Shown in pieces: positions 1 to 10,905 of a stretch of DNA of 64,000 nucleotides. Position 1 is the stretch's first letter. Each line of letters begins with the position of its first letter. The translations under genes and the position numbers were made by a program. Where the stretch lies: positions 112,711,523 through 112,775,522 of the forward strand of contig CM066730.1 in NCBI GenBank assembly GCA_033961575.1, read 5' to 3'. This stretch comes from Aselliscus stoliczkanus. Lineage: Eukaryota; Chordata; Mammalia; Chiroptera; Hipposideridae. The notes under the pieces were generated by a model, which did no database searches, was not told where the DNA came from, and saw nothing but the letters and a program-made list of their open reading frames with translations.

Positions 1-281
1 TAAGGCGTATCTAAAGTGACCCTTTCTGGTCAGCTCAGAATCAGGGTCAGTGACGTATAAGTAGAGGGCACAATTGGTCCTATGCAATGTGCTCAGTGTT
101 GAGAGGGCCTGTTGGTGCCTAAGCAACAATTTAGGGAAACTGGTTAAAAAGGGAGAAAGCATGGTTCCTCTGTATTCTAAAACACGTGCTGAGAGCCTCC
201 TTTTGTGCCAGGCTCCCAGCTGGGTGTTGGGGACAAAGTGCTGGGCAAGCCAGATGGGTCTTTAACAACCTCAGTCTAATG

Positions 282-515
282 CAGGGTTTTGCAACTGTGG
301 CACTATTGACATGTGGACAGGACAATTTTTTTTTTGGGGGGTGCCCTGTGCCTTGTTGGATGTTTAGCAGCATCCATGGCCTCCACCCACCAGATACCGG
401 TGCCACTCTCCTCCCCAGCTGTGACAACCAAAAATGCCTCCAGGCAAATGTCTCCTGGGGGTGGGGGTGGGGGTGGGGGTGGGGGGGCAAAGTTGCCCCT
501 ATTTGAGAAGCACTG
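282..515 (-). mobile_element. MER20-type hAT-Charlie transposon copy
   Basis: The ends CAGGGTTTTGCAAC and TTGAGAAGCACTG are hAT-Charlie termini. The middle carries the MER20-style text GTTTAGCAGCATCCATGGCC and GTGACAACCAAAAATG. The flanking 8-mers GTCTAATG (274-281) and GTCTAATA (516-523) are a near-perfect hAT target duplication. It is a short non-autonomous element with no coding capacity, enlarged by a G-rich hexamer expansion. The family name is from memory. Confidence 0.82.
457..487 (+). repeat. (GGGGGT)n expansion, G-quadruplex-prone
   Basis: Successive G5 runs separated by single T, ending in G7, inside the MER20 copy. Four or more G-runs with one-base loops make it a textbook quadruplex candidate. 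Confidence 0.85.
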
Positions 516-523
516 GTCTAATA

Positions 524-2024
524 GGAGAGAGAAATGTTAAACAATTACACAAATAATTAGTCTGTAATGGGTGCTATGAAGAAAAAGAGAGCCCTAAGCA
601 CAGCTGCATCAGTGTATCCCACATCTCCCTTCTCCAGGCAGCTTCCAGGTTCCAGCAAATACCTTGCTTACCTGGGCTGATTTCCTACTGGGTGAACCCC
701 CCGAGGCCACTGCCCTCTCCTCTCGTCTGGCTATCAGCACTGCCATGTTCTCAGAGTCTTCTTTCAAATCTCTGAATTTGTGCTTTTAGGTACTTCTCAG
801 CCCCCAGTACAGGCAAGGGATTTCACAAGGCACTGGGAGCAAGCCTCTGGGGCCCAGCTGTCAACATGTCTGGGCTGCTGTCACGAAAGTGAGTCAAGGG
901 CTGTGGTTAGCAGTACCACTTTCCCAGTGCCAAATGTCCATCTCAGGGGCTTTCTCGCAGCGTCAGCACCTAAGGCACAGGACTTGAACTCACCTACTCA
1001 AATTCAATTTGGCGAAAGGAAGCTGGGGAGCTGTGTTCGAGTCTCAAGACTTGCTTTCAACTCAGAAATCTTATCCTGAAACATCTACTTACAGCTTTGA
1101 AAAGTAGTTTGCCCCAAAGTTTACAAGAACACCTGAGCCAATACATTTTATAAAAAATATTTGTATAGCATTTATTTATACTGAATTCATTTAGCATGTT
1201 TTTTCTTAGACTATATAACACATGAGGAAGAAAGGAAAAAAATTACCCTAGTGGTCCACTGATTTCTTTCCAAAAATCAAAAGAAATGTTTACAGACTAG
1301 GACGGAGATGATAAAGTTCATAAACAGAATGGTTTTATAGAATAATATATATAAAATAAACAATATTACAGTAGAACTCTCTGGCAACCAAATGCCTTCA
1401 GCAAAATGTCCTAGAGCCCCCAGACATCCGTGGAAGGGTAGTTTTCTTCCAGTATCTACGGCTGACATTGATAATGAAATATTCCACTATTCCCCTTCCC
1501 CAGCAGCTGGATCTTACTTCTGAATCCTTCTCAATGTCAGATTTCCTTTTCTTTTTTCCTTTTCTTTTCTTTTCTGACCATTGACACATGCTATCTCAGG
1601 ACATGCTAACCAAATCCATAAAATCCAATCATTTCAAGAAACAAAGCTGAAAGTTTCTGTTTCTAAGTAGTGATGTCAAAAACAACCACAAGCCTGCAAC
1701 ATAAGTGAACTTTAGGAGGAATTTCCACATTATTCACCTTCTGGCTAGAAGTCTTTGAGTTAATAAACGAGAGACATTAAGTGCTAAAATGCAGAAGTCA
1801 GAAGACCTAGGTGTATATTGGAGTGGTTTAAAGAGTTGAATGAAGCTATTAAATCCTCCCCCTTTCCTTGGCTTCTCCCATCACATTCAGTACCATCAGA
1901 TCCAATTACACTTTGGCACTGGGATAGAGATGGATGCTAACTCTTCCTCTCCCATCTTCCACACGCACCCACCCACACCACTGCTTCCTATGTAGTATCA
2001 CTTGGATTGATGCATAAAAGATGC
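524..2024. other. LRRC8B intron, no recognised feature
   Basis: I see no gene or clear repeat family. A pyrimidine-only tract (C/T, about 34 nt) lies at about 1543-1576. The short open frames here have no similarity that I recognise. Confidence 0.5.
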
Positions 2025-2150
2025 GGTAGAAGGAGCACTAAAAGAGGGGTTGGAACACTAGATTCCATCCCAGATCCATCACTAGAAAGCCTCAGACCTC
2101 AGGCAAATCACTCTGAGCCTCAGTTTCAGTATCAGTAAAATGAGGATCAT
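2025..2150 (+). repeat. MIR SINE fragment
   Basis: Contains the MIR core and 3' signature: CTCAGGCAAATCACTCTGAG followed by CCTCAGTTTC and AAAATGAGGATCATGG. Old and diverged. Confidence 0.7.
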
Positions 2151-2159
2151 GGACTAGTG

Positions 2160-2566
2160 CAGGGGCTGGCAAAGTTTTTTTCTAAAGGAGTAGGATAGTA
2201 AATATTTTAGGCTTTGTGGAGTAAGAGGCAAAACTGAAAATTTCATAGGTGCTTATATAACGAGAGAATGAAATTTCATACATTTTTTAAGTGCTGAAAT
2301 TCAAAATAGAATAATTGAATACCATTTTTTTTTTTTTGTACTACAGGCCCACTAATGAGAACAATGGAATTTATGTATGGACAATGCAATTTGAATTTCA
2401 TATAATTTTTATGTGTGACAAAATATTATAATTCTTTGGATTTTTGCTCCAACCATTAAAAAATTCAGAAACCATTCTTAGCTCAGGGCTGTATAAAAAT
2501 TTAAAAAACAGCCTTAGCTCAGGCTACAGGCAGATTTGGCCTCAGGTGGTAGTTTGCCAACCTCTG
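2160..2566 (+). mobile_element. hAT-type DNA transposon copy
   Basis: Terminal inverted repeats CAGGGGCTGGCAAA and TTTGCCAACCTCTG are visible, and the left arm carries the typical TAGTAAATATTTTAGGC. The flanking octamers GACTAGTG and GCCTATCG agree at 5 of 8 positions, consistent with an old target duplication. The interior is AT-rich and non-coding. The exact subfamily is uncertain. Confidence 0.68.
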
Positions 2567-2574
2567 GCCTATCG

Positions 2575-3124
2575 TGTTCCTTTTAGATAAAAGAGTGTTT
2601 GTCTCTTGTTTTAAATCTGTATTCCTACTTCTAAATCATAACTGATTAAACCTTTTCATGGGGTTTGTTTCTTGATTGTCCTCTCCCAACTCTTCCATAT
2701 GTTACAATTAGAACCTCCATTGAAGGTACCAGTTCGAGCTAACTAGCACTTTCAAGCTCATGTCTCACCCCAGCCACTACCCAATGAATCAAACATGAAC
2801 TTGACTGGCAAACTTCAAGGTACTTTCCATTCTGAATACCTTGCTAAATGCTTTTGTTCCTTGTTACATTGGGGCACGCCGGCTGCAATCCTCTGGGCAT
2901 GCCTCTATCGTTTTACATTTCCCGCATCCAGTGTTGTTAGGGTGTGTTCCACGAACACTCCTCTCATGAGTAACTATGAAAAACAGTGCCTTGCTCAAAT
3001 ATGTTTGGCAAACATTGCATACCATATTTCCCTCTTGGAGAAGCACAATGTATATCCATACATTAAAGCTCTGAGGAATCCTGCTGCAAATATATCATAA
3101 AAAGAAATGTTTAATTTAATTTTA
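2575..3124. other. LRRC8B intron, possible old repeat
   Basis: The stretch around 2940-3075 (GGGTGTGTTCCACGAACAC onward) reads like an old interspersed repeat, but I cannot assign it. A 101-codon open frame at 2795-3100 lacks any domain. Confidence 0.35.
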
Positions 3125-3725
3125 TTATTATTTTTTTGGTGTGTGATAGCACCTATTACTATCCTGTGGAAGAAACTCTGGAGTGCCCTCTCAGTGAATG
3201 TCTGTCATTTGAGGGGACTGCTCAATATCTTCGATATCAAGAGAATTCTCTACCTGACCTTGGTGGGACTCTTGTTGGGAAGCAGAGCCCATTTCCCACT
3301 AGAGGAATCAACAACACCAGATTCTTGTGTGCCCAGTTTCCTTATAGCTCAAGTGTGGGCATTCATAAGCTCTGCCAAGCATGTGCGCAGACTTGGATTT
3401 TGAATTGGGGCTAGTGTCACAAACAAGCAGAAACCATGAAGAATCTATTTTGTGGGAGGGAAAGAACTTCAGCAGCATCAAGATTTCAGTGGCAACAATG
3501 GTGCCCAGTGCTGCCATGGTCAGTGGCAGGGTATCCCTATCATTTTGCTTTTGTGCTGTGATTTTGACCGTGGTCCTTTTTGCTGCCTGACTAACTTTGT
3601 GATTGATTGTTTTCCAAGCTTGATTCTGCAGCCTTTTCAGTGATGATATGAACTATGCAACGTCCTTTCAATAAATACCTTTTCTGCTTAACCCCAGTTA
3701 GTATCTGTTGCCTTTATCTATGAAT
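3125..3725 (+). mobile_element. Old ERVL-class LTR (LTR16-like)
   Basis: The right half carries AAGCAGAAACCATGAAG, GTGCCCAGTGCTGCCATGG and CAATAAATACCTTTTCTGC, wording I associate with ERVL LTRs. A polyadenylation hexamer AATAAA is at 3670-3675. The left boundary is approximate. No internal retroviral genes flank it, so it looks solitary. Confidence 0.55.
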
Positions 3726-4867
3726 CTGATATATTGCTCAAGTCTTTAGAAAAATCTTTAAAACAGGAATCTTTCAGGAATCTGAAACCTTATTTCAAAT
3801 GGATGAATCAACTCATATTTTGGAGTATATGTATATCTAAATATTTATGCATCCAATTTGATGTTTTAGTTTCCAATGTTTATACATAATTTGGTCTACC
3901 TAATAGAATCATGAGCAGCTCAAGGTTAGAAGGAAAATTGCAATTATTTAAATCCCTACATGAAACCTGAGTCCCTGGTTCCCTTTAACAACATTTCTAC
4001 CAACTGGTTGACAATCTATATCTGGACCATTTTATTAATAAGCAAATCACTTCTCCCTTCTCAAATGTTCATTCAACCTTTGGACAGCTTTTTGGGAAAG
4101 ATGAGAAATCTTCTGCTTGTCCTAGTTCTAACACTTATGGGTACTTCCAATAAGCTTTCTTTTTTATTTAAGTCTTTCAAATATTTGAAGACCAATTTGT
4201 AGACTAGTCTCTCTCCCTTTCAGCCTCAAAACCATCATTAAGCTAACCTGTTCCATCAGAGAGGTACTGTTCACGTCTGGTCACTATCTCCTGAGTGAGT
4301 TCCAGTTCCTCCAAATCCTTATTAAATAGTTCTAAGTAGAGTGTCCTGGGCAGTTGTCATGGTCATCATTATGGCTCTGAGGATGCTCAGCAACTGCTTA
4401 TTGTACTTTTGAGGACAACCCAGCCAAAGATATCATTTTACTTTGGTTATAAACTACCTTCAGCTTAAGATTTTTCACGGCTACCAAGCATCCCCATTTA
4501 TTCAGAATTGGATGAGTCTGATATTCCTAGTCTCTCTTTCAGACACAGAAAAGAAGTCAATAAACTTGGTATCAAAAAGTGCCAATGGTCTTAAGTTCTC
4601 ATTACATTGAACTAGAAAACAACAGTAACCTACTCATACATTAAATAATTCATGGCCAGCTAACAACTTCATCAGCTGCAAATTTTAAAAATTCATGTAG
4701 TGATTTAACTACATGACAACTAGTATGACAACTAGGTGGAACCAATACCTCTTAAAATAATTATTTATACTTTTTATTATAGATTTAACAATGAAAAAAT
4801 GTAACCAAAATATTAACATTAATCAACTGCATAATTAAACAACACTAATGATAAATCTCTAGACCTG
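3726..4867. other. LRRC8B intron, nothing recognised
   Basis: AT-rich sequence without splice-flanked open frames or a family that I can name. Confidence 0.5.
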
Positions 4868-5040
4868 TAGTGTTCAAAGTATGGTCACCAGGCCAGCAGC
4901 ATCAGCTTAATCTGGGACTTTTTAAAACTGCAAACTCTCGGATCCTACACCAGACCTACTAAATGAGAAACCCTGGGAGTGGGGCCGATTCATCTGTTTT
5001 AACAAGCCCTTCAGGTAATTCTGAATTGCACTGCTAATCC
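4868..5040 (-). mobile_element. MER5A-type hAT-Charlie copy
   Basis: Reads AGTGTTCAAAGTATGGTC, then CAGGCCAGCAGCATCAGC at the left end, and CCCTTCAGGTAATTCTGA at the right: the reverse complement of the MER5A ends. About 170 bp, non-coding. Confidence 0.75.
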
Positions 5041-5827
5041 AGATCAATCCTAAAAGGGTTTTAAAACCTCATAATCTTTTAAGACCTGAAGATTTCCCAT
5101 TTATCTTATAATAGGCTCTATCCTTTTACATATGAGTCAAGTCTTAAGAGTTCTCAAAATCAGCATGAATTTTGCTCTCATTCCTCAACTTTCTGGTATT
5201 TCTCCAACAATCCATGGTTTCCAAAAACAGTATCTGGTGATTAATATGTTTATTAGCCAATACCAAGCTCATAGCTATATTTAGCATGAAACACGAATTA
5301 CCAAAAATTCTTGGAGATAATGCATTTTTGGGTGGGGTAGAAGAAAATAGTTCCCATTTCAACCTGAGAAAGACCACTTTCCTCTTGCAGCAGACCTGAT
5401 TCCTGACAGGTTTTTTTTCTTCTTCCTGTATGGACATTATCATCACTCTCTCGCCCTTTGGACTAGCATGGTTTTTTTCTTTTTCCTCCTCCTTCACATT
5501 TTAACCTAGGAAACTACTCATTTATTTTGTTTTCTCTTGTTTCAGAGAAGTTAAGTTTTCCTTAACTTGGCTTTACTGTTGCAAATTATGGTTCATTTTT
5601 AAAGCATAGATGCTGGAAAAAGCTCCTAAGAAGCCCTAGTGTTGCATTATAGAACGAGGCCTTTCATTTTGAATTGCCTTTCTAGACATGCATGCAGATT
5701 TCAAATCTTTTTTACCGCATCACAAAAAAAGATTTATGAATAACTCACGATCCCAGTATTTTTAACAAAAAGTTCTGTGACAGATTTGGAAAGCTGAAAA
5801 GTGTTATGAAACTTTCTAAGTAGTTAA
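5041..5827. other. LRRC8B intron, nothing recognised
   Basis: A 117-codon minus-strand open frame (5144-5497) has a Lys/Glu-rich start but no recognisable domain. I treat it as chance. Confidence 0.5.
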
Positions 5828-5850
5828 GACCTTTTCAAAATGAAAAGGTC
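5828..5850. repeat. Perfect hairpin, 10-bp arms
   Basis: GACCTTTTCA, loop AAA, TGAAAAGGTC. The flanks TAGTTAA and TAACTA extend it imperfectly. Confidence 0.85.
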
Positions 5851-5924
5851 TGTCATAACTAATTAGTTTAAAATACCTCAACTGTGACGTTAATGTAAAA
5901 TATGGGAAAAGAGAATAAAGAGAA

Positions 5925-6105
5925 CATGTGTTGAACAACTACCACGTGTCAGGAAGTGTGCCCACTGCTTTTTCTCTTCTTCATAAAATCTCCATGACAA
6001 CGTGTAAGTTAGATTAAAAACGGATGTTCTCAGTGTTTTGGTAATTTGTCCATGGTCACAAAGCTAGTAAGTGGTAGTCAGGCCAGGCTCAGAGGATGCT
6101 TAGCA
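5925..6105 (-). repeat. MIR SINE copy
   Basis: Reverse-oriented MIR: GAACAACTACCACGTGTCAG at the left, and GTCCATGGTCACAAAGCTAG with TAAGTGGTAGTCAGGCC at the right. It ends about 100 bp before the LRRC8B donor. Confidence 0.7.
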
Positions 6106-6196
6106 TGACTTAATGTCCATGTATTTTCTTTACGTACATACACACTGTTACAGCAGATCCTCAAAAGACTGGCTAAATTAAGGGAGGCATGGATTT

Positions 6197-6202
6197 ACTT
6201 AC
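6197..6202 (-). other. LRRC8B: Splice donor after the LRRC8B coding exon
   Basis: The minus strand reads AACAAT|GTAAGT. The homology to LRRC8B stops exactly here: residues TNNN are followed by nine unrelated codons and a stop when read through. The junction is phase 0. In the human protein about 90 residues follow this point, so a further coding exon is expected to the left. Confidence 0.93.
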
Positions 6203-8341
6203 ATTGTTGTTTGTCACAGCAAAGTACTGCAGATTACTCAGATACTGGATTTCTTCTGGAATGAAGGTCAGGTGGTTATAGCTTAGATCCAAGTAATGGA
6301 GTTTGGTGCATAGAAAGAGCTGCAGGGGCAGGTTCTCAATGTTATTATGGTCCAGAGAGAGCTGCTCTAGATTAGATAATGCCCCAATTTGGGCAGGAAT
6401 ATAAGCAATGTTATTGTGCCACAACTTTAAGCAGGAAAGATTCTGGAGATGCTGAAAGCTGATGATCTCTTCTACCGTTTTAAGGTTATTTTCCTTGAGG
6501 TCTAACTCATGCAAATTGTTCAGGCTGAAAATGGAGTGTGGAATGCGTTCCAGGTCGCAGCTGATCAGCTCCAGGCTTTTCAGATGGATCATCTTTTTCA
6601 GGTTGTTCAGCACCACCAGCTTGCTCCCCTCATTGTTGAGGGACAGCTTCTGCAGGGCAGGCAGGAGGTCCGTAACGACCTGCGGGACCCGGGACAGGCT
6701 GCTCTTCAAGTAGAGGGTCCTCAGGTTCTTTAAGTCCTGAAAGCCCTCCGGCTGCACGGTGCTCAATTGCTCAGGCAGAACACAACCAAACAGATAGAGT
6801 TCCTTGAGATTCTTCAGGTGAAATACCCAGCGTGGAATTTTGCCCATTTCAGTAAATTTCAGGCGGAGGATTTTTAAATTCTCCTCGAGGAAGGCCAGCG
6901 CAGGATGGTCGACCACCAGAGATGAGTGGTACACGTGCAGCTCCTTGAGGTTGACCAGCTGTGAGACTGTGGAGGGCAGCTTGGCCTCAGGGATCAGCTC
7001 CAGGCTCAGCACTTCGATCTCCGTTAGCTCAAAGACATTGTCTGGAAGACCGTTGAGCATAAAAAGATGCAGTTCTATCTTGTCCTGGGAGTTTTTGACA
7101 AGCTTGCTTTTCAGTTTCTCGACTGTCCATTCGTTATTGAGGTTGATCTGTTTCAGCTTGTTCTCACTGACCTCCGACAGGAATATGGAGAAGCGTTTGG
7201 AATAAAGAGGATCGTACTGATCGGCCAGGTGGAGGATGAAGGCAAAGTCATTCTTGACATCAGGGATGTCGCTGTAGTTGCTTTTCTCTCTCAACGCCTC
7301 AAAGGAATATTGCTTCAGGGAACTCCTGACCATCCACCACAGGCTGTAGGAGGAGGTGAGACCATAAAGTATAACCAAAATGACATAAAATGAAGCCAGG
7401 ACCTTAAATATTTCTGCCAAGGAGTAGACACACTGGTAGCGCTTATATCCTGTAAAAGCCTGCACATCAATTGAACAGTCAATTTCTAGAGTGATGTAGC
7501 TTAAAAAATATGGAACATAAGTTATGATGAGGACAAACAAAATGACTTTGACTATTATCTGCTTCAGATACACTCTATAAATGATGTCCTTCTTCTCCAC
7601 GTGCATGCGGAATCTTTTCACTTTTTCAAAGATGGCTTTGGCCTGTTCGCCCTCCTTCTTGTCCAGGACACTGGAAGTTGGGCTCTCTATGCCAGCTGAC
7701 TCCAAGCCAGGCTGTGGGTAGGGCAATGCCTGCTTACTGGCATCAACATCAGCTGAACACCCTGAGGATGAAATCAAAACCTTGGACTTGGAGAGGGTCA
7801 AGGGCTTCACTGACTGCTCGGCCACTGTTTCGGACAGGGCGCGGGTAGTCCACGGAGAATCGAAGCACTTGTGAAGGATGGCCACAAAATGCTCAAGCCT
7901 GGAACTGGTACTGGGGTAGTGAAGCCAAAAGTTGCTACAGGCTGCAAAGATGAGCGTGTGCAAGAGCACCAGGTAGGGGAAAAACTTTGCGAACCAGTGA
8001 AGCTGTTTCTCATAACAGACGGCGTCGATGTAGGAGTACTGCTGTCTGTGGAGGTCATTCTGGATTCTGAGGGGGAGCGGAAGCGGTGTCCTGGGGTCAG
8101 AAGATGTATTCATGCTGGCTTTCAAGATGTCCCAAGGCACGGCACAGTGATTGTCGAATTCCACCTTGCATGGAAGACAGCACAGAACCCTGCTCTGTGT
8201 AAGCTGCAGAGTACCAGCCAGCACAGCCACCAGCAGCATGACCAGGGTGATGTAATACCAGAAGACGTCCCACCAGGGTTTTAGGATATGATAAGATGAC
8301 TGGGCGTCTGCTAAACATTTTAACTCTGTTAGTGTAATCAT
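6203..8341 (-). CDS. LRRC8B: LRRC8B, large coding exon (codons 1-713 of about 803)
   Basis: Encodes the N-terminal 713 residues of LRRC8B, a plasma-membrane subunit that joins the obligatory LRRC8A in hexameric volume-regulated anion channels (family knowledge). The start MITLTELKCLADAQ and the run KPWWDVFWYY identify an LRRC8 N-terminus, and the whole reads as LRRC8B rather than A, C, D or E as I recall the paralogues. Visible parts: TM1 about residues 23-47; first extracellular loop with Cys54, Cys55, Cys58, Cys66 and Cys109; TM2 about 119-139; a Ser-rich cytoplasmic loop about 145-255; TM3 about 262-282; second extracellular loop with Cys289 and Cys304; TM4 about 308-329; then leucine-rich repeats from about residue 405 to the exon end. 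No stop or frameshift interrupts it. The open frame runs upstream to an ATG at 8425, but that lies beyond the splice acceptor; the Met at 8341 (G at -3) is the family start. The exon ends after a complete AAT codon; the remaining LRRs must be in a later exon outside the window. Confidence 0.96.
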
Positions 8342-8367
8342 GACTTTCCCTTGCAGGAGTACAGAAA
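8342..8367 (-). other. LRRC8B: LRRC8B 5'UTR portion of the coding exon
   Basis: These 26 nt lie between the predicted acceptor AG (8369-8368) and the initiator ATG at 8341. They contain no ATG. They are the 3' end of a 5'UTR whose remainder must come from one or more exons to the right. Confidence 0.8.
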
Positions 8368-8399
8368 CTAGAAGGGAAAACATAAAAGAAAAACCACTG
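8368..8399 (-). other. LRRC8B: Splice acceptor before the LRRC8B coding exon
   Basis: On the minus strand a T/C-rich tract of about 25 nt ends in CCCTTCTAG, with AG at 8369-8368. It sits 26 nt ahead of the initiator ATG. No competing AG lies between the tract and this site. Confidence 0.82.
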
Positions 8400-9212
8400 A
8401 TGTTAAAGATATCCAAATTAAGCATTTATCTCTAATGCCTGCACACACATATCCTACCTAAGTAGGATTTAGTTCAGGGGCAAAACCTGAGAGGCAGTAC
8501 TGATCACGGGCTATTGAAGTCTTCTGGTTTAATTTGAAACTGTGCACTGTAGCATCCCTTAAATGAGAGACTGGATCTGTAAGGGTACCTGGGGCAGGAC
8601 GTGAAGCAGCTATCTACACGTAGTTTCCTTCTGGATTTTGACTCCATGCTAAGTTATTAAAAACCAGAAGCCAAATTTTCTACAATCAACGTTTGGAAAA
8701 CTGGTTCTTATGCTACTCATTTCTAACAGCTATATTTTATACCCTCCAAAAGGTCTGAATAAGCTCTTTTCTACATCCTACCCTATGTCTGGAGCATCAG
8801 TTATAGTCTAAGAGTTACATTTCAGTTGCTCCAAGGAACCTCTTTTGAAAAAGCACTGCTTTATAAAATTATCTTTTAGGATAATCCTAGAGGGATCTGC
8901 CAAGCCTAGGTTCAAAGCATAATGTGATTTAATGCATTATCTCCTTCCCCCCCAAACTCTTGCTTTTAACTTAAACTCATGTTTAACTTAGAGGATTTAA
9001 AAGCTGACAAACAACAACTTAAAAATGGATAGGGAAGAAAAACCAAGTTAGGACACTCAACTATGGAGACTCTCATGTTTAATGTTTTCATGACAAAATG
9101 CTAACAATAATCAAAATATAAATGATTTAGCGCATGCTCCATTATTAAATTATTTTTGCCTTCAGAAAAACAAGGTGGATTTTGCATTTTCATATTTAAT
9201 ATTTAATAGTAT
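8400..9212. other. Start of the long LRRC8B 5' intron region
   Basis: No repeat or exon recognised. A C8 run is at about 8947-8954. Confidence 0.45.
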
Positions 9213-9323
9213 GCCAGCTGAGTGGTGCAGTGGTTAAGCGCTGGCTTGGGAAGCCAGCGGCCCCGGTTCGGTCCCACATATGAAGGCCAGTAACACTGCC
9301 CTCAAAAAAAAAAATAAATAAAA
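9213..9323 (+). mobile_element. Short tRNA-derived SINE
   Basis: The head GCCAGCTGAGTGGTGCAG is followed by the pol III B-box-like GGTTCGGTCCC. The body ends AACACTGCCCTC and then an A-rich tail. Same family as the copies at 14909, 20938, 25145 and 53916. No clean target duplication was found. Confidence 0.88.
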
Positions 9324-10264
9324 GTATTCAGACAATTGTTCTTTACATAAATGTTTTATGTACTGTTCAGAAAGAAAATATAGAAAGCATTGAAATCAAT
9401 TAAGTTATTAAAAAAACCAAATGTTTTAAAAATTGCTAATTAGTAAAATCTATAAGATGGAAGAGAGTAAGATAAAAAGAAATATTTGAATCTAATAACA
9501 TACCTGGTAAGAAAAAAGAAATAAAGGTCACAGTGGCATGGTCATCTTTTGCTGGTGGTCTAGCTCTAACTTATGTCCAAGGGCTTCTCTTGTACTTTCT
9601 TGAGTCTGAAGTCTTATCATCTTTCCTGGGTTTGAGTTTCTCTCTCTAGATATCTTAGAACTGGTAGGACCCCCCCACGGAAGCCTTTTTGCTTTCAGTG
9701 GCCTTCTTTCAAGTGACTGGCTTCATGCCTTGAACCCTAGAATTCCATTATAGAGGCTCTGCTACATGTTAATAAGTGTCTTCTCTTTTGCAGGTCAGCC
9801 TCGACATATTACTGATCATCTGACCCTGAACCCTATACCTTCATGCTCTCCCACTTGTTAGGGCATCATCCCATGATCTCTGACTTGAACTGCTGGACTG
9901 AAGCACCACTTTCTTCTGCATCTTCTCTGGATATCATATCATATTATATGGATTCAACTTCCTCTTAGGACCTGTGGTTTGATTATATAACTCTCCAGGG
10001 CTTCTCTCCCTTACTCTAGCTTAGCAGGTTTATTTCTAACTCTCAGCTCCTCCCATTCTGCCTCGTCCCACTGCAGTTAACCATAATTGTGTGTCAAGAC
10101 GAGACAAAAACCAAAAACAAGAGGATTATATGAGACGAACAGAAAGTCTTGTACTTTGACCCCAAAATGCCATAAACATGATATGGTATCATGTTTATGA
10201 TACTATCCTGCCTCCTAGGCAGAATGGCAGGATGGTGGCAGGATGGCAGAAAACGTTGCTGGAT
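9324..10264. other. Intron stretch with palindrome, otherwise unassigned
   Basis: The block 9530-10110 is pyrimidine-leaning and could be an old repeat, but I cannot name it. Near 10220-10250 the hexamer-like unit GGCAGGATGG recurs (GCAGGATGGTGGCAGGATGG). Confidence 0.4.
10171..10199. repeat. Perfect inverted repeat, 13-bp arms
   Basis: CATAAACATGATA, loop TGG, TATCATGTTTATG. Every arm base pairs. Confidence 0.88.
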
Positions 10265-10905
10265 GAACATATGAAAAATACCTAGGGATTCTGGTTGACA
10301 TGAATGTATACTTTTTGCTAATCGTGTAATAGCTATTATGCTAAATGTAGCTGTATGCTATATTAATGTTAATTATAACTATAATATGACTATAATCTAT
10401 GGCCACATTAATAGATGAACCCAGATAAAAGGGCAATAGTCCTGTGCCGTCCTGGTGAGATTACACCTGGAACCCAGTGCTCAGTTACAGGTTAAAGACT
10501 AAGTGGGGAACAACAACAAAAAAATCAGAGCTGTCTTGTCTACAAGCCATTTTCTCTGGAGAAACATAGGTAACTGATGATATTCAGCTGAGATAAAAGC
10601 TGACTAGGGAAGCCTGAGAATTTAAATTTAGATTTTTACGTGACCACCATTTGTATGAAAAAATAAGTGGCTCCACAGGCAGAACTGGGGGGTGGAGATT
10701 TCAGAAAGTCATATTTTAATCCAATTTGTGGTGGAACATCTAAAGAATGCCATTCTATGAAATAGTTCAGCCTCTTCTCCCTACGGGGTCTAGGTGAACA
10801 AAATGATCATCTGTCAGGGACCTTGCAAAGGAATTCCTTATAATGAACCAAGAGTGGGAACCAGATCATCCCAAAGGCTCTTCTAGCTCAAAGTTTATGG
10901 CTTTA
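10265..10905 (+). mobile_element. Ancient L3/CR1-type LINE remnant
   Basis: A string of motifs follows the order of mammalian CR1/L3 ORF2 3' sequence: GATTCTGGTTGACATGAATG, GGCCACATTAATAG, CAATAGTCCTGTGCCGTCCT, GGTGAGATTACACCTGGAA, TTCAGCCTCTTCTCCCTACG and a final CTTCTAGCTCAAAGTTTATG. It is heavily diverged with no open frame. Such elements predate the placental radiation. Confidence 0.68.

Noticed and set aside
2795..3100. 101-codon plus-strand open frame
   Set aside because: Overlaps probable old repeat sequence and has no recognisable domain.
1..6196. Last coding exon of LRRC8B inside the window
   Set aside because: I looked for the remaining leucine-rich repeats on the minus strand and found none; the open frames there are unrelated.
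6173..6202. Nine extra C-terminal residues read through the donor
   Set aside because: Homology ends exactly at GTAAGT; the readthrough is intronic.
8342..8425. Upstream in-frame ATG extending LRRC8B by 28 residues
   Set aside because: It lies upstream of a strong splice acceptor, and the family start MITLTELKCL is at 8341.
9213..9323. Possible tRNA gene
   Set aside because: The A- and B-box-like signals belong to a tRNA-derived SINE head; no complete cloverleaf with a proper anticodon arm and 3' end is present.
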